A stretch of DNA of 64,000 nt from Pseudo-nitzschia pungens (GCA_037355855.1 CM074760.1:488501-552500); one strand, 5' to 3'; positions 1 to 11,471 are shown, counted from the stretch's first letter. Notes: generated by a model not told the origin, from the letters alone. A program made the numbers and translations.

Positions 1-351
1 TTCGTACTTTGCCGCGCACGTCTCGATGCAGTCTCGGTCCTTGCCGCACTCGCCAACGCACACAAAGTCCGCGTCGTAGCTCAACTCGACGCAGTCGTTG
101 GTGCAGTCGTTTCCGCACTCGCCGTATTCGTTCGCGTTCTCGTCGTTGCAGGGTTCGTAGTCCCCGCACTGGTAGTCGTTGGTGTCGTAATTCAGATTGC
201 AGCAATCGAAGCACGCCTCGGCGACCTCCTCGGTGCGCAGGATAACAACGGGTCGTTGGCTGGCGCAATCGGAGTATGTTACGTGTTGTCCTGCCCGGCT
301 GCGGCCGATGGTAAGAGCAAACATGGCAAGAAAGATGATGGAAAGCTTCAT
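1..351 (-). CDS. Secreted cysteine-rich protein, N-terminal part (partial)
   Basis: The reverse strand is open from an ATG at 351 to the window edge, 117 codons with no stop, so the C-terminus lies outside. Residues 1-20 (MKLSIIFLAMFALTIG core) form a typical signal peptide, so the product should enter the secretory pathway. The mature part is acidic and rich in Cys, Asn, Asp and Tyr, with closely spaced Cys such as CFDCC, a CNDEN stretch and CGNDCTNDC, about 13 Cys in 90 residues. This suggests a disulfide-stabilised extracellular or cell-wall protein. No family is recognised. The signal peptide followed at once by regular Cys spacing makes the reading convincing although the gene is cut. 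Confidence 0.72.
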   Translation of the reverse strand, partial: MKLSIIFLAMFALTIGRSRAGQHVTYSDCASQRPVVILRTEEVAEACFDCCNLNYDTNDYQCGDYEPCNDENANEYGECGNDCTNDCVELSYDADFVCVGECGKDRDCIETCAAKYE

Positions 352-2655
352 TGTGGATGGATTGGGTTGGTAAAGAATTATTATGATCGAAGTAATGGAA
401 GGGAATTTGTTTAGTGAGCCTGATTGGTTTTGAGCCTGATCGGTTTTGATTTTGTGAGGAGAAAACTAGATTTACGGTAAGGACCTTATTTTTGACATCC
501 AATGGTAATCTTAAGGATACCGGAGAAAGAATGGAATGCTCGGCTTCGTTTTAGTGCATGCACACATCACACATGATGACACACTGGCGAATGTTGAAGA
601 ATTGTCGCGCGCAACTAACATTGAATAACTCAATCCAATAGGACCGAATCCGGGCATGCCCCTTAGTGATTAATTAACCTGAAACGGGTCCGAGTAAGAT
701 TATTATGCTCCTGCGATCTCGATCGAGACCCAGACATTGAATTCGCTCCGCCGTGTAGCATTGAAAAAAAATACTTCGTGAGAAGTGTTCACAAGATTTC
801 GGCAAGACTGGGAAAGTGTCTTGTTTCAACAAAATAGGTTCGGTAGTATTTTGATTGCAAGTAAGGTTAGATTACCGGTAGCACGAAGTAAGGTTATTGA
901 ATACCTTTGTTTCATCAAACCCGAGAGGATCTCAGGATCCTTTCGAATTCTGATCTATTTGCTCTTCTATTACGCTTTGCGTGTCACGCCAGGTACTCCT
1001 TGCTCCATTCAAGTGTTGTATCGGTTCGAACAATCTTCGACCAATGTTCACCGCAACTACTACTACCGCTGTTCCTGTCGTTGCCACGAACGCCACGAAA
1101 TCAATTCCAGGAGCGTCTGCCACCGCATGGGCGAAGGCAGCATGAAACCAACGACGCGCTTGCTCGTGTCGCAAGGCAGCACGAAACGACGACGCGCGCG
1201 CTCTTTCGTTGCGATATCGAAAGCAGAAGCAGAGGACGAAGACGGTGCCGAGAGTGCTTGCGCCAACAAGAGGAACCGGTCGCGCCTCCTTGTCCCCGTG
1301 TTGCGTTCCCTCTCGGTACGGTATCGTACTCTGCGCACAATGAATTGGTGGTGCGCGTAACGAACGAAGGGTCGCCACAATCCGTTTCTTTCATCCATCG
1401 TCTCGGACTTTCTGGTCGTTGCTCGTTCTCGTTGTGGCTCATCGCCTGCAATCGCCGAATGGGGGAAGCAAACGTCGTGGCCCGTGTTCCGATAGACAGC
1501 AAGACAACGGTCCTTGATACGGCACAAAGACTCGGGGCGAGGGAGACCGAGACCTTCGACAAGGTAGCAAAGAGCTGGAACAAGACGAAGGTTTGTACCG
1601 AGGCTCCTAAGGTTCCACCTGCTTTGCCGACAATATGGTTTGAACCCCCGCCGAGTGATGCCAAAGGTTACGAAACGCATGTTTTTCACTTGCGTATTGG
1701 TACCGATTGCGCAATCTGCTATGATAGGTCCTGGTTCCAATACGATAGGTCCTGGTACCAATACGTCACGACTTGGGTCGTATGGTTGGAGGTCCAAATC
1801 GAAGACACCGAATACGAATTTGAAATAATCATGATAATAATCCATTCTACACATGCGTGCAGTGCAAAGAAATGAGGAGACGAGATGCAGCATAGCATCG
1901 AGTATGCCGTTGGGTGTGTGTGGTCGTTTTTTCTTTTTTTTCTCTGGTCGAAAGGATGATTGCGATACCCATTTTTTCCCTGCTCGGTTGGATCCTTCAA
2001 TGGCATTGCGGGCTCCGAAGCCTCTGACCTTTGCAGCATTTTCATCCAACCATTTGCAATGAGTCACCGCTCTCTGTTAAAGCTACACCGGTGATACTAT
2101 TTGTTACCGAGACGGTTGCCGAAGGAAAGAGAGGATGCTTTTCCGCGTCTTGTTCGTCGAACCGAATCGCATTCTATCGGGGACGACCGAATCGGGCACA
2201 AAATCATGCCGTCACTCTTGGTTGCCGTTCCACTCGCGCCGTTAATTCTGCCGTGGGAGAGAGACCGGCAATCTCTTTGGTTGCGTTCCAAATCGCTCTC
2301 GTTCCACCGAACCATTGTCGGTTTGTGTCACGCCGACCGATCCCGGCATCGGGGGTGACAGATCCATTGTTGCCTTTCACAAAAGTATTCCGTTCGTTTC
2401 GGAAATCGTTGTTGTTCCCCCGAACTCGCGAATGCACCGCAGCGGCATCCCCGCAGTATTCGGACGGATTGAGGATTTCCAAAAAACTCGAATGCGAACG
2501 AATCGATCCGTGCCTCCGAGTGCTTCGCAGTGCCGCGCCCGGTTTACCGGAATCTGAATTGGGAAACGCAACGCGGCATTGCAACACCCAATGGGACCCA
2601 TCTCCATTGTAAAAGATGATTGCCCGATTGATCATTTGTGTTACTCGTACCGTGT
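352..2655. other. Intergenic stretch without a convincing gene
   Basis: Open frames of 100-330 codons exist on both strands, but they overlap one another and none shows a recognisable domain. The least random is a reverse-strand piece around 932-1378 with an Ala/Val-rich hydrophobic run (TGTAVVVVAVNIG), which lacks a credible start. A 21-bp direct repeat (gataggtcctgg core) lies at 1723-1743 and 1744-1764. A T-rich tract lies at 1928-1942. Confidence 0.5.
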
Positions 2656-4026
2656 CTACTGCAACTCCCGACTCCGCTTTGCCGGTTTCGTCTCGGGTTG
2701 TCCTTTCGCTTTCTTTTTCTTCGGTCCGACCTTGGTTTTGGTGGGTTTGGTCGCCGCCGCCGCCGACGACGACGACCACGAGAACCCCAGTTCCTCGAGT
2801 TTCCGAAAGCGCTCTCGGTCGAGCGTCCCGTTGCGGTAGGCCTCCTTTTGCCGGGAGCACCACCGTCCCAGGTTTTCCCCGCTCTCCTTGTGGGTCTGCT
2901 TGACGACGGTCGTCCCCCTCCGCTCGCGGTACCTCACCAGCAGCGCAAACATGCGGTTCCACCGCCACGAGTGCATGTCCCACACCACCCCCAGTTCCTC
3001 CAGCCGCTCCCGCCGGGACCGGTCCAGACTCCCCTCCAGCTTGCGCTGCCGGACGTCCTTGAGCCAGGCGCCGAGGTTGGCCCCCTCCCACTGGGTGGTC
3101 TGCGGCACGTGGGCGTGGCCGTGCTTTTCGGAAAAGGAAACGAGCCTGCGGACCATTCCGTCCCAGTTCCAGGACCGAACGTCCCAGGCGACTCCCAGGG
3201 CGTCGAGTTTCCGGAACCGGGTGGCCTCGAGGGTCCCGTTGGCGTGGAGCTGGCGCTGCTTGTCGAGCCACTTGCCGAGCGGGACGACGACGTCCGAAGA
3301 AGCGGCGGCGGCATCGGCGGCAGCGGCGGCAGCGACGGGAGTGGTCGTTGCGGAAGCCTCGAACGGTTCGGAAAAATCGGGGGCGTGCTCGGTATCGTGC
3401 TCGGTATCGTGCTCGGTATCGTGATCCTCGTCGTCGTCGTCGTCATCGTCACGCTCGGGGACCGTGCAGTGCTGCGGAACGTTGGGGTGACCGACCCGTT
3501 GCTGGTAGCGGACCAGGCGGTCGTAATAATCGTCCCATCGGCGGCGTTTCGGGCGTGTTGTCTGCCGATGCGGATGCGACGACGACGACGACGACGACAC
3601 GCGAGCCCTCGGCGACGAGGAGCGAACGGTCCCCGCCGTCGCCGTCGCGTTCTTTGGATCCGCGGGACGGGGGGGACGCTCCGACTCGGAAGGATTCGTC
3701 GCGGAATCGGGTCGGACCGCGAGAAACCGGCGACGCTCGACCGGGAGAGCGGCGGAAGCGTGCGTGTCGATTTTCGCTGCTGTTAATGGGGTACGGAATG
3801 GGCAATCCGCTCCGAGAGGCACCGCTCGCAAAGCGCTCCAATCGGAATCCCAAATCGAAACCCCCGAACTCCATCGACGTTTCGTCGTCGTTGTTTTCGT
3901 CGAGGTTGTCATTCTCGCAGTCGTAGTCATCGTCATCGTTCTCGTAATCGTCATCGTCCGCGGCTGCCGTTGCCCCCGCAACAGAAACAGCGCCGGATTC
4001 CAGCCGCGCTTTGCTATCGCTGCCAT
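2656..4026 (-). CDS. Helicase-associated (HA) domain repeat protein
   Basis: The C-terminal 280 residues contain three copies of the helicase-associated fold (PF03457 type): RWDDYYDRLVRYQQRVGHPNVP, WDGMVRRLVSFSEKHGHAHVP and a degenerate WNRMFALLVRYRERRG copy. Each is followed by LGxW(L/C) and an RxxxLxxLG(V/F)xW helix. In diatoms such repeats often occur without a helicase core, as here; the family is assumed to bind nucleic acid but its role is unproven. The N-terminus is uncertain. The ATG at 4026 gives a Thr/Met-rich start, whereas the next frame over 3790-3980 encodes a more natural acidic stretch (DDDDYENDDDDYDCEND) joined by a +1 shift or a small intron, possibly starting from an ATG at 4112. 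Another HA protein lies at 7798-8955. Confidence 0.75.
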   Translation of the reverse strand: MAAIAKRGWNPALFLLRGQRQPRTMTITRTMTMTTTARMTTSTKTTTTKRRWSSGVSIWDSDWSALRAVPLGADCPFRTPLTAAKIDTHASAALPVERRRFLAVRPDSATNPSESERPPRPADPKNATATAGTVRSSSPRARVSSSSSSSHPHRQTTRPKRRRWDDYYDRLVRYQQRVGHPNVPQHCTVPERDDDDDDDEDHDTEHDTEHDTEHAPDFSEPFEASATTTPVAAAAAADAAAASSDVVVPLGKWLDKQRQLHANGTLEATRFRKLDALGVAWDVRSWNWDGMVRRLVSFSEKHGHAHVPQTTQWEGANLGAWLKDVRQRKLEGSLDRSRRERLEELGVVWDMHSWRWNRMFALLVRYRERRGTTVVKQTHKESGENLGRWCSRQKEAYRNGTLDRERFRKLEELGFSWSSSSAAAATKPTKTKVGPKKKKAKGQPETKPAKRSRELQ

Positions 4027-4112
4027 CTGCCGTTTGTTCGTTTGTTTGTCGGTTCGTTCGTTCGTTCGTTCGTTCGCTCGTCACTCTGTTCGTTGGTCAC
4101 CGGATGCACCAT

Positions 4113-5105
4113 GCAACGAACGGTCCAACAATTGTACTTGAAAGAGTCGAATAAGGTGTGTGCCTACCTCCGTGTCTTCTTTCTACTTTGTACGAAGTAA
4201 TTATCATTATTATTTGATTGAACACACCACACATACCGGTAACCTTACCGTAAGTTAGCAATCCCTGCTGGCAAACAGAAAAGGGCAAGAACGCAAAACG
4301 CAATCGCGATCCTTCGTCGTGTAGCGGTGGGAAAGCAAGGAATGAAGGAAACTCAAAATCTATTCGTACTCGCACAAACAGCTCGTCCGCCGTCCGTTCC
4401 CGGATGTTTGTGAATCAAATAAGGTTACTACCGTACGTAACTTACACGTAGTAAGTTATCGTAATCAAAACATGATTGATGCACGACTGGGTGAGTCAGT
4501 CGTCTATTCCATCGCTCCAACGCTCTCTACTAATGTATGTTAGATATGTTATTACTATGTTACCTTGTACACCGTCGTCGTCCGCACCGATCTCCTCTCT
4601 GTCGTTCGCACATCCGCACCGCGGGGATCGAACGAACGAAAGTAGAGGTTTGTGGCGGGTGTTCCAATACAGTAATTACGGTAAGGTTAAAAGTACGGTA
4701 ATTACGTGTAATTTACGCAAAGACCAAACATCCCTTTCACAAACGAACTTACCAACTCATCCGCCATCCATATTCGCTTACACAACAATAATACCCTAAA
4801 GAGATTGTCAGAAATCGACCGGGGCTTTGTTGTGTAGTGTAGTGTCGTGTAGTGTAGTGTAGTTCTGTGCTGTGACGTACACACAGCTGCATAAGGTTAC
4901 CGTTGTTTCTTTTTGAGAGCGATTCATTCATTCGAAACGGCAGTTCAGTAGCGGTTCGTTTCGTCCGTAATCTTACTGGTACACCCAAAAGTTCGGTAAT
5001 CGGTCAACGAGCAATCGCAGCACATCGCATTACATCAGCATTCACATTGCCATCGCATCGCATCCAATAAGCACGCAACGATTGGAGATCTCGAACGGAG
5101 CAGAG
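4113..5105. other. Intergenic stretch, likely shared 5' region of two divergent genes
   Basis: It lies between the HA protein (reverse) and the Deg protease (forward), so it should hold both promoters. It contains several copies of the window's dispersed motif (taccggtaaccttacc near 4232, ataaggttac near 4421, acggtaaggtt near 4678, ataaggttacc near 4891). A (GTAGT)n-like run lies near 4833-4863. No clear core promoter element was identified. Confidence 0.5.
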
Positions 5106-6083
5106 ATGCTACACGCTACTCCGAGGACAATCCTTTGGTGTCTCTTGGCTTGTTGCTGTTGCTGTTGCGGTTGGCTCACTCCCTACCAATTGGTTCGGTT
5201 TGCATCGGCATTTTCCCTCTATCCTTCCAACGGCAAAGCCAGCGCGACAATCCGCCCCATCACCGCCATGCCCGAAACGTTTCAACCGCAACCGCAACCG
5301 CAACCGCGAGCGCAGTTCCAAATCCTTCCGAGGCCGGGAGGAATCCGCCCGCGTTCGTCAGCCGCCGAAACCCTCGGTTGCGCGCGTCGAGTTCGACTCC
5401 GGGACCCCACGGATTCGGGGCCGCCGCCAACGGGGACGCCACAAGCGCAACGGCAGCGAGAACGACGACGCCTCCGAATCCGTTTTGGCCGAGCGCGAAA
5501 CCCCGAACCGCCGGCACCAAGCCCCGGAAGATCGCGAACTCCGGAGGAAGCGCCGGACGAAACCGTCAGCGCGGAATTCTGCAACGCCAATGGCAGTGGC
5601 AATGGCAGTAGCAATGGCAGCAACGAGTACGGAAGCGAATACGCCTACGCATATGCCAACGACGACGACGATGACGACGACGACGAGGGGTACCACGATT
5701 GCGACTACTACGACGCCGTCTTTGACTCGATCGTCAAGATCTACGCGACCCACAGCTTCGAACCGGACACCACCATGCCGTGGCAAAAGCAACAATCCTA
5801 CACGTCGACCAGCAGCGGATTCGTCATTTCGGAACGGAGAATTCTCACCAACGCCCACTCGGTCGAGTACGCGGGACAGGTACTGGTGCGGCGGCGGGGA
5901 TCCTCCCAAAAGCACCGGGCCACCATCGAGATCGTGGCGAACGAGTGCGACCTGGCGGTACTGACCATCGAGGACGAGTCTTTCTGGACGACCCGGACGG
6001 ACTACGACGACGACTACGACGACGACGACGACGAACAGGACGATTACGACTATGACTACGACGACGATAACGAGTACGACTAT

Positions 6084-6119
<36 letters not shown>

Positions 6120-7532
6120 AACGACAATCCCCAAGCCGAGATCGGCAGTGACGACGACGGCAACGACGACGGTGGCGACGAAAGTGACGAGGAGACCGTC
6201 CCCGACGCCATTCGTCCGCTGGAATTCGGCGTGCTGCCGGAACTCCAGGACGAGGTCGAGGTCCTGGGATACCCGACCGGGGGGGATTCCCTCAGCGTTA
6301 CCAAGGGCGTTGTCTCCCGCATCGAGGCGACGGAGTACGCCCAGTGCTCCGGATCCCACCTCCTGGCCATACAGATCGACGCCGCCATCAACGGGGGCAA
6401 CAGCGGGGGACCCGTGGTCGACGCCGCCACCGGGAAGGTCGTCGGCGTCGCGTTTCAGGCCCTGGAACACGCCGAGAACATCGGGTACGTGGTCCCGGTG
6501 ACGGTTGTGCTGCACTTTCTGGAGGACATTCGGAGGCACGGGGCCTACACCGGAGTCACCTGCCTGGGGGTTCGCTTTTCGAGGCTCGAGAACGAATCGA
6601 TGCGCCGGTACCTCAAGCTGCCGCCGAAGGAATCATCGTCGCGACGGAGACGCGGAAGCAGCGGCAGCGGCAGCGGCAAATCGACCGCGGGCAACCCCTC
6701 CAACACGCAGGGAGGAATCATGGTCCGGAGCTGCTACCCGACCTGTCCCTCCAAAACCGTTCTCGAGGAAAACGACGTCATACTGGCAATCGACGGAATC
6801 CCGGTGGCCAGCGATGGCAACGTCCCCTTCCGGCGGAACGGACGGGAGCGGGTCTCCTTTGCCAGCTACGTCCAGACCAAGTTTGGCGACGACACGGTCG
6901 AGCTAGACCTGTGGCGGGACGGGGGTCCCCACCGCGTCACCGTCCCGCTGACCATCTCGAGGAATCTGGTCCCCTCCCACTGGAACAACCAGGCCCCGCC
7001 GTACCTCATTGCCGGGGGCCTGGTCTTTACGGCCCTCAGCGTGCCCTACCTGGAAGACTGCGGGGCGTGGGGAGAGTACGTCTCGGACAGCCTCAACTAC
7101 CTCAGCAACATGATCTACGAGCCACTGGAGCGGCCCGACGACCAGGTGGTGGTCCTGATCAACGTCCTGGCGCACCCGCGCAACACGGGATACGACGGAC
7201 TGACCAACCTGCACCTGCGTTCCCTCAATGGCAAGGACGTCCGGTCTCTCAAGCACCTGCGGGAACTCATCTCGGCCGAGCAAGAAGAACAGCGGCAACA
7301 ACAAGAACGACAACAAGAACAAGAACAGCGACAGCAAAGCGAGCACTATCTTCGATTCGAATTCGGATCCAAGAGCAGCGACGGTGGCGGGATCCTTGTG
7401 GTCCTGGAAACCGATTCCATCGAGGATATCAATCGGGAGGTGTGCGAGGAGCACTCGATCCAAAAGCCCTTTTACTTTCCCCCCGACGCGCCGGTCTCTC
7501 GAGGAGTCTCGGTTTCGGAATCGTCGTCGTGA
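5106..7532 (+). CDS. Plastid-targeted Deg/HtrA-type serine protease with PDZ domain
   Basis: A trypsin-like protease of the Deg/HtrA class. From the ATG at 5106 (the frame is open further upstream but without ATG) it has 808 residues. Residues 1-35 form a Cys-rich hydrophobic signal peptide ending FASA^F, the diatom bipartite plastid-targeting signature. The catalytic triad is His251 (TNAHS), Asp282 (ECDLAVL) and Ser433 (GGNSGGPV). A PDZ domain follows at about 535-620 (GGIMVRS...NDVILAIDG), then a Deg9/Deg2-like C-terminal region (YLEDCGAWGEYV...PLERPDDQVVVL) with a Gln/Glu-rich insertion. Likely role is quality control of damaged plastid proteins. Odd: a 65-residue Asp/Asn/Tyr stretch is inserted at 299-363 between the catalytic Asp and Ser, and residues 45-200 are low-complexity Pro/Arg/Asp. 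Uninterrupted, no introns seen. Confidence 0.9.
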
Positions 7533-7797
7533 AACACTCAATAGGATAACGAACAACAATACTATCCGCAAAACCAAAGTGGATGGGTGGCTCTGGTGGG
7601 CAGGGGCATGATGGTGCGAGCAGCCACCGCACGCGCACGAGTTTGACCGACCGCGTCGAAACCTATGTGCGAGCGTGAATACTAAATAATAGTACTAGGA
7701 TCAATTCAGAATAGCGAGAATATTGTAGTCTGGAACATTGTGGGTACAATTGTAGATTTGAACGATATCCTATACATGTCGCATGAATATTCGATGG

Positions 7798-8955
7798 CTA
7801 CCACAACAACGTCCCCGAAGGTCTCCATGGCAGGGACAAGTTCGGCCGTTGGGAACTTGGGTCGTGATCCATGATGGCCTCGTACTCATACCTCCTGTCG
7901 TGGGCATCCCAGATGAAGTTTATCGCATCCAGATGAGCGATGCGATCACTCGACAGAGTCTTGTTCTTGAAGGCAACTCGCTGGGCGTGGACCCATCGAC
8001 CGAGCTTGCCCTGGGACTGCGGGACTCGAGTGTCGTGGTAGTCCCTCTTGTACTCGATGAGGCTTTTGTACATTTTCATCCAGCGGGCGGTCTGTCTGGG
8101 TTTTCGGTCCCATACCAAGCCTATGGAATCCAACTTTCTCTGCCGTTCGACCAGCAACGACTTTTCGCGGTACCTTCGGAGCTGGAATGCCACCCATCGA
8201 CCGAGCTTGGGATTTTCCATGCACTGCCGAGGGGGAAAGGCTTGTTTGTGCAGCGTCTTGTACTCTACGAGTTGCTGGAACATTTGCTCCCATTCGGCAT
8301 CGAATCCTACTTTCGAGGGTCGCCTCTTGTCGCCTTCTGTGTGTGGCTCAAGTTCCACCTGTGAACCGGAATCTGCAACCACATTGGTTCCTACTACCGC
8401 GAACTTAGAATCGTCACTTTTGGGGGTACACAACACAGTGATGGGTGCCACAGCCTTGAAATCATCAATCTTGGGATTCGAGAGTTTTGCACTTTTGGTT
8501 TCGGTTTCACTAGAGGAGAATCTTCCGGGCGCATTCGTGATCCTTTTCCACTTTTTCGACGGCTTCTCAATGGTTGGAGTAGCACTGACTATTTCAGGTG
8601 CAAGCCTAGAAACATTGGAAATGGTTTGTGTTTTTGTTTTCACCGGTGTCAATGTTCCGTTCAAAACCGGTTCTCGTTGTGTATCGATGACGCTTCTAGA
8701 AGGCGTGGTAGTTGGGATGGGTGGTGTGCGCGACAATGGCAACACTGAAAAGGTTTCCCTACACGTACCTGTGGGAGGTTCAGTAATAGAAGGAACGGAG
8801 CAGATCGTGTCCGGAACTGTCCGCGACGATTGGTCTAACAAGGATGGCGAATTTCCATTCACACTTGCTAACAGAAGAGGTTCGTACAAAATAGCATAGG
8901 GATGATCCAGCAATTGTTGAATCTCCTGTGCCCGAGACAATAGTCCCATGTTCAT
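7798..8955 (-). CDS. Helicase-associated (HA) domain protein, two repeats
   Basis: 385 residues from the ATG at 8955. The first 210 residues are Ser/Thr/Pro-rich and probably disordered. Two helicase-associated repeats follow: EWEQMFQQLVEYKTLHKQAF...LGRWVAFQLRRYREK and RWMKMYKSLIEYKRDYHDTRVP...LGRWVHAQRVAFKNK, each closing with an LDxIxxxWD helix. This is the same architecture as the 2656-4026 gene without a helicase core. Known HA domains are C-terminal add-ons of some helicases; the stand-alone diatom versions have no assigned function, and DNA or RNA binding is inference. The two HA genes lie on the same strand on either side of the Deg protease, which may reflect local duplication, although the repeats are clearly diverged. 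Confidence 0.8.
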   Translation of the reverse strand: MNMGLLSRAQEIQQLLDHPYAILYEPLLLASVNGNSPSLLDQSSRTVPDTICSVPSITEPPTGTCRETFSVLPLSRTPPIPTTTPSRSVIDTQREPVLNGTLTPVKTKTQTISNVSRLAPEIVSATPTIEKPSKKWKRITNAPGRFSSSETETKSAKLSNPKIDDFKAVAPITVLCTPKSDDSKFAVVGTNVVADSGSQVELEPHTEGDKRRPSKVGFDAEWEQMFQQLVEYKTLHKQAFPPRQCMENPKLGRWVAFQLRRYREKSLLVERQRKLDSIGLVWDRKPRQTARWMKMYKSLIEYKRDYHDTRVPQSQGKLGRWVHAQRVAFKNKTLSSDRIAHLDAINFIWDAHDRRYEYEAIMDHDPSSQRPNLSLPWRPSGTLLW

Positions 8956-9770
8956 TGTATTTTTGAAACTTTAGTGATGGGAAATAGATGTTGCACAACA
9001 CTATTTCTTGCAGTTCTGAATTTGTCACTCACAACTTCGCTACTACTGTTACTGACAACGCTGACCACTGCCACGAAACAATTACCTTATCCTGGATGAC
9101 TTCATTCGCTTCGATTACGATACCTATTGCCTTAACACTTGCCTGGTACGCAATCAAATCAAAGGTTGCAGGTAAATTGAAAGAGATAATGAAACGATAA
9201 ATACCGTATAATACCGGTAGAAAAAAAATGATATTGATCTTGACAATTTCCTACTTTATGATCAACTCCATCCGTCATTCTTCGGACCAAATGGTATGTT
9301 TTTAAGTAGCGAAAAACGATATTCCACCTATGATTCGAATAGCATTTCAAGATAAGTGCAAACATAACGAACTTCTGGAAAACTAATCGTCACATTTTTA
9401 CTCTCAATCCCTACCTCTCTTAATCAATATACTTAATGCCTAATCGAACTTAATCTTTTTAAGAGCGGAAAGAATCTTATTTGGATCTTCAACCGAGTCT
9501 GTTATGTATTCATAGGTCTTGAACTCTGAACGTTCTATTCTTCGATGAAGACCATTAATCGATTCTATTTAGTTTCTTAAAAATACTTAAAATCATTGGA
9601 AAATTTCATTTATGAAAAGAACTCTTCACACGGGTAACATTATCAAAAGAGAACTCTTCACAGCCTCAACTTTGTCAACTCCGACGATCTATGAGGAAAA
9701 TACCGCATGAGGATTGTACGCGATAATATTCAATACAAACCAACACAGTACGGTATCCTTACAGGTAACT

Positions 9771-9968
9771 TACGAATTTCGTATCAATTGCTCGCCGCTC
9801 GACGCCTTGAGGGGGTTATTGGGAATCGTGTGTTCAAGGGTCACTGCTATATTCAGTACTCATTCACTAGAACGATGGACCATTGCGGTTCCGAAGCTTC
9901 AAAAATAAAGTTCTCAACCACCCCTCTAAGGCGTCGAGCGGCGAACAATTATGATACGAAATTCGTAA
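9771..9968. repeat. Inverted repeat element (MITE-like), about 198 bp
   Basis: The arm 9771-9814 (tacgaatttcgtatcaattg, then ctcgccgctcgacgcctt) is nearly the exact reverse complement of 9921-9968, with one or two small differences, around a 106-bp centre. This is the shape of a foldback or MITE-type non-autonomous element. No flanking target duplication was established. Confidence 0.7.
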
Positions 9969-10219
9969 TACGGTACGGTACACACCTACCGGTAAGGTTA
10001 CGCGTCAGACGATAATTGAGAATGACTCACCGTGTGACTTTCGTCTATGAATGAGATTGATTGATTGATGATTCATCCCATCAAAGGAGCGTTAAGTGGA
10101 ATCTCATGCAATTTGAGACGATAAAAAAGTCTCAATTGTAGCCGGACAAGTACAAGAGTACTGGTGTACGGGTACGTACGGTACATGCCCCAAGTAATGT
10201 GATTCTTCTTATCAGCTGA

Positions 10220-10735
10220 CCCACACACGACGAGTTGAATGTTGTTCAGTCGGGGACTTGAGGGGATCCTGACTTTCTTTTCGTGGTGAACTGTTTTTCT
10301 GCCCGAGTCTTTCGCACTTACAAAGAAATAGGCTATGAAAGAACCATCCTGACCATGGTAATTGAATTGGAAGCAGTTGCAATAGGAGACTTGTTGTAGC
10401 AATGTCACCAAATAGTAGCTAGTATGTCCATCCAAACCATTACGTCGATTGTTAATTTAGCTATCTGGTGTGTTATCAAAAAAATCAAGATTGGTTCAGT
10501 GGGAGCCAAAATGTAATTTTCAATCACCAAAAAATATAATTTTGAACAACTCCATATGTAGAATAAGTACTACTACTAGTTATGCTTTTACAATAGAGAT
10601 TTTCTACCGTAGAGGAAGGAGTTAAGATTACTTCGGCTCCAGAGCCGGGTCGAAAAATCGACCACGAGACGTAAACCTTAGGTCAAACAAGATGCCCTGA
10701 AGTCCCCGACTGAACAACATGAAACTCGTGGGTGG
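10220..10735. repeat. Inverted repeat pair about 430 bp apart, possible non-autonomous transposon
   Basis: Positions 10220-10266 (core atgttgttcagtcggggact) recur as the reverse complement at 10692-10735, with a few mismatches at the outer end. The AT-rich interior has no gene. The outer sequence ttcttatcagctg just before the first arm resembles the arm of the short inverted repeat at 58688-58760. Confidence 0.55.
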
Positions 10736-11471
10736 TACCGTATACAGAATTGATTGAGAATCATCTCCTTAAATTCTCCCTGAGGAAAAATAAATGGATT
10801 AATTTTGGTTTATTCATTGAAATCAAGCCCAAGGAACTTGTATCAATGAATCAAATTTGGAGCGACTTCGAAAAAATACTAAGTAACTTACGTGCCATAG
10901 TACAAGTGACGAAACACGCAATGACAATAGAAACTATTGAGTATTTGATTAGTATGGCCCTACAGTATAACGCTATAAGCATCTTTCAGTAGTACTTCGT
11001 ACAAAGGAAGATTCGAGAAAATCAAGAAAGAATAACAATAAGTTATGGGTGCACTAACCTTACCTGGTAGTTGTCAGCAAGAAGATCGATGTTGTCGAAC
11101 CTGATTGATTGGGATCGCTTTTGATATTATTTGATTATGGTACAATAAATTGGTAATACTCGTACTTGAGAATGAATACGGTAAGGTTTCTTAATTACCG
11201 GAAGGTATCAGAAGTGAATCATCGACTTGAGATTCTATCATCGTTTTCTAGTACAGAACGATTACCGAATGGTTACCTTACGGCACGTGTTGTTTCAACA
11301 TCACTGCGACAGATGTGTTTGATCTACTGTGAATGAAGTGACAAGGCTACTACCAGTGTCGGTAGTGTGAAAAGAAGATGAACAACGTGCACGTATGTAC
11401 TGGTAAGGTTACCTGGTCCAAACAAACCACCGATCGACCAACCAAAGTTCGACAGTGCCAAGCCAATCGCA

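Larger units (their letters stand above)
8956..11471. other. AT-rich intergenic region with inverted-repeat elements
   Basis: No convincing gene in 2.5 kb. An 86-codon AT-rich frame at 10732-10992 has no recognisable feature. It holds two inverted-repeat elements (annotated separately) and several copies of the dispersed GTAAGGTTAC motif (near 9990, 11180, 11278, 11401). Confidence 0.5.

Noticed and set aside
785..2067. Several 150-330-codon frames on both strands
   Set aside because: Mutually overlapping, compositionally odd, no domain and no supported start.
2638..3786. A 382-codon forward frame opposite the HA protein
   Set aside because: Antisense shadow; the reverse frame carries the repeated HA motifs.
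5358..6539. A 393-codon reverse-strand frame within the Deg protease
   Set aside because: Its Val-rich runs are the complement of the Asp (GAC) repeats; shadow of the real gene.
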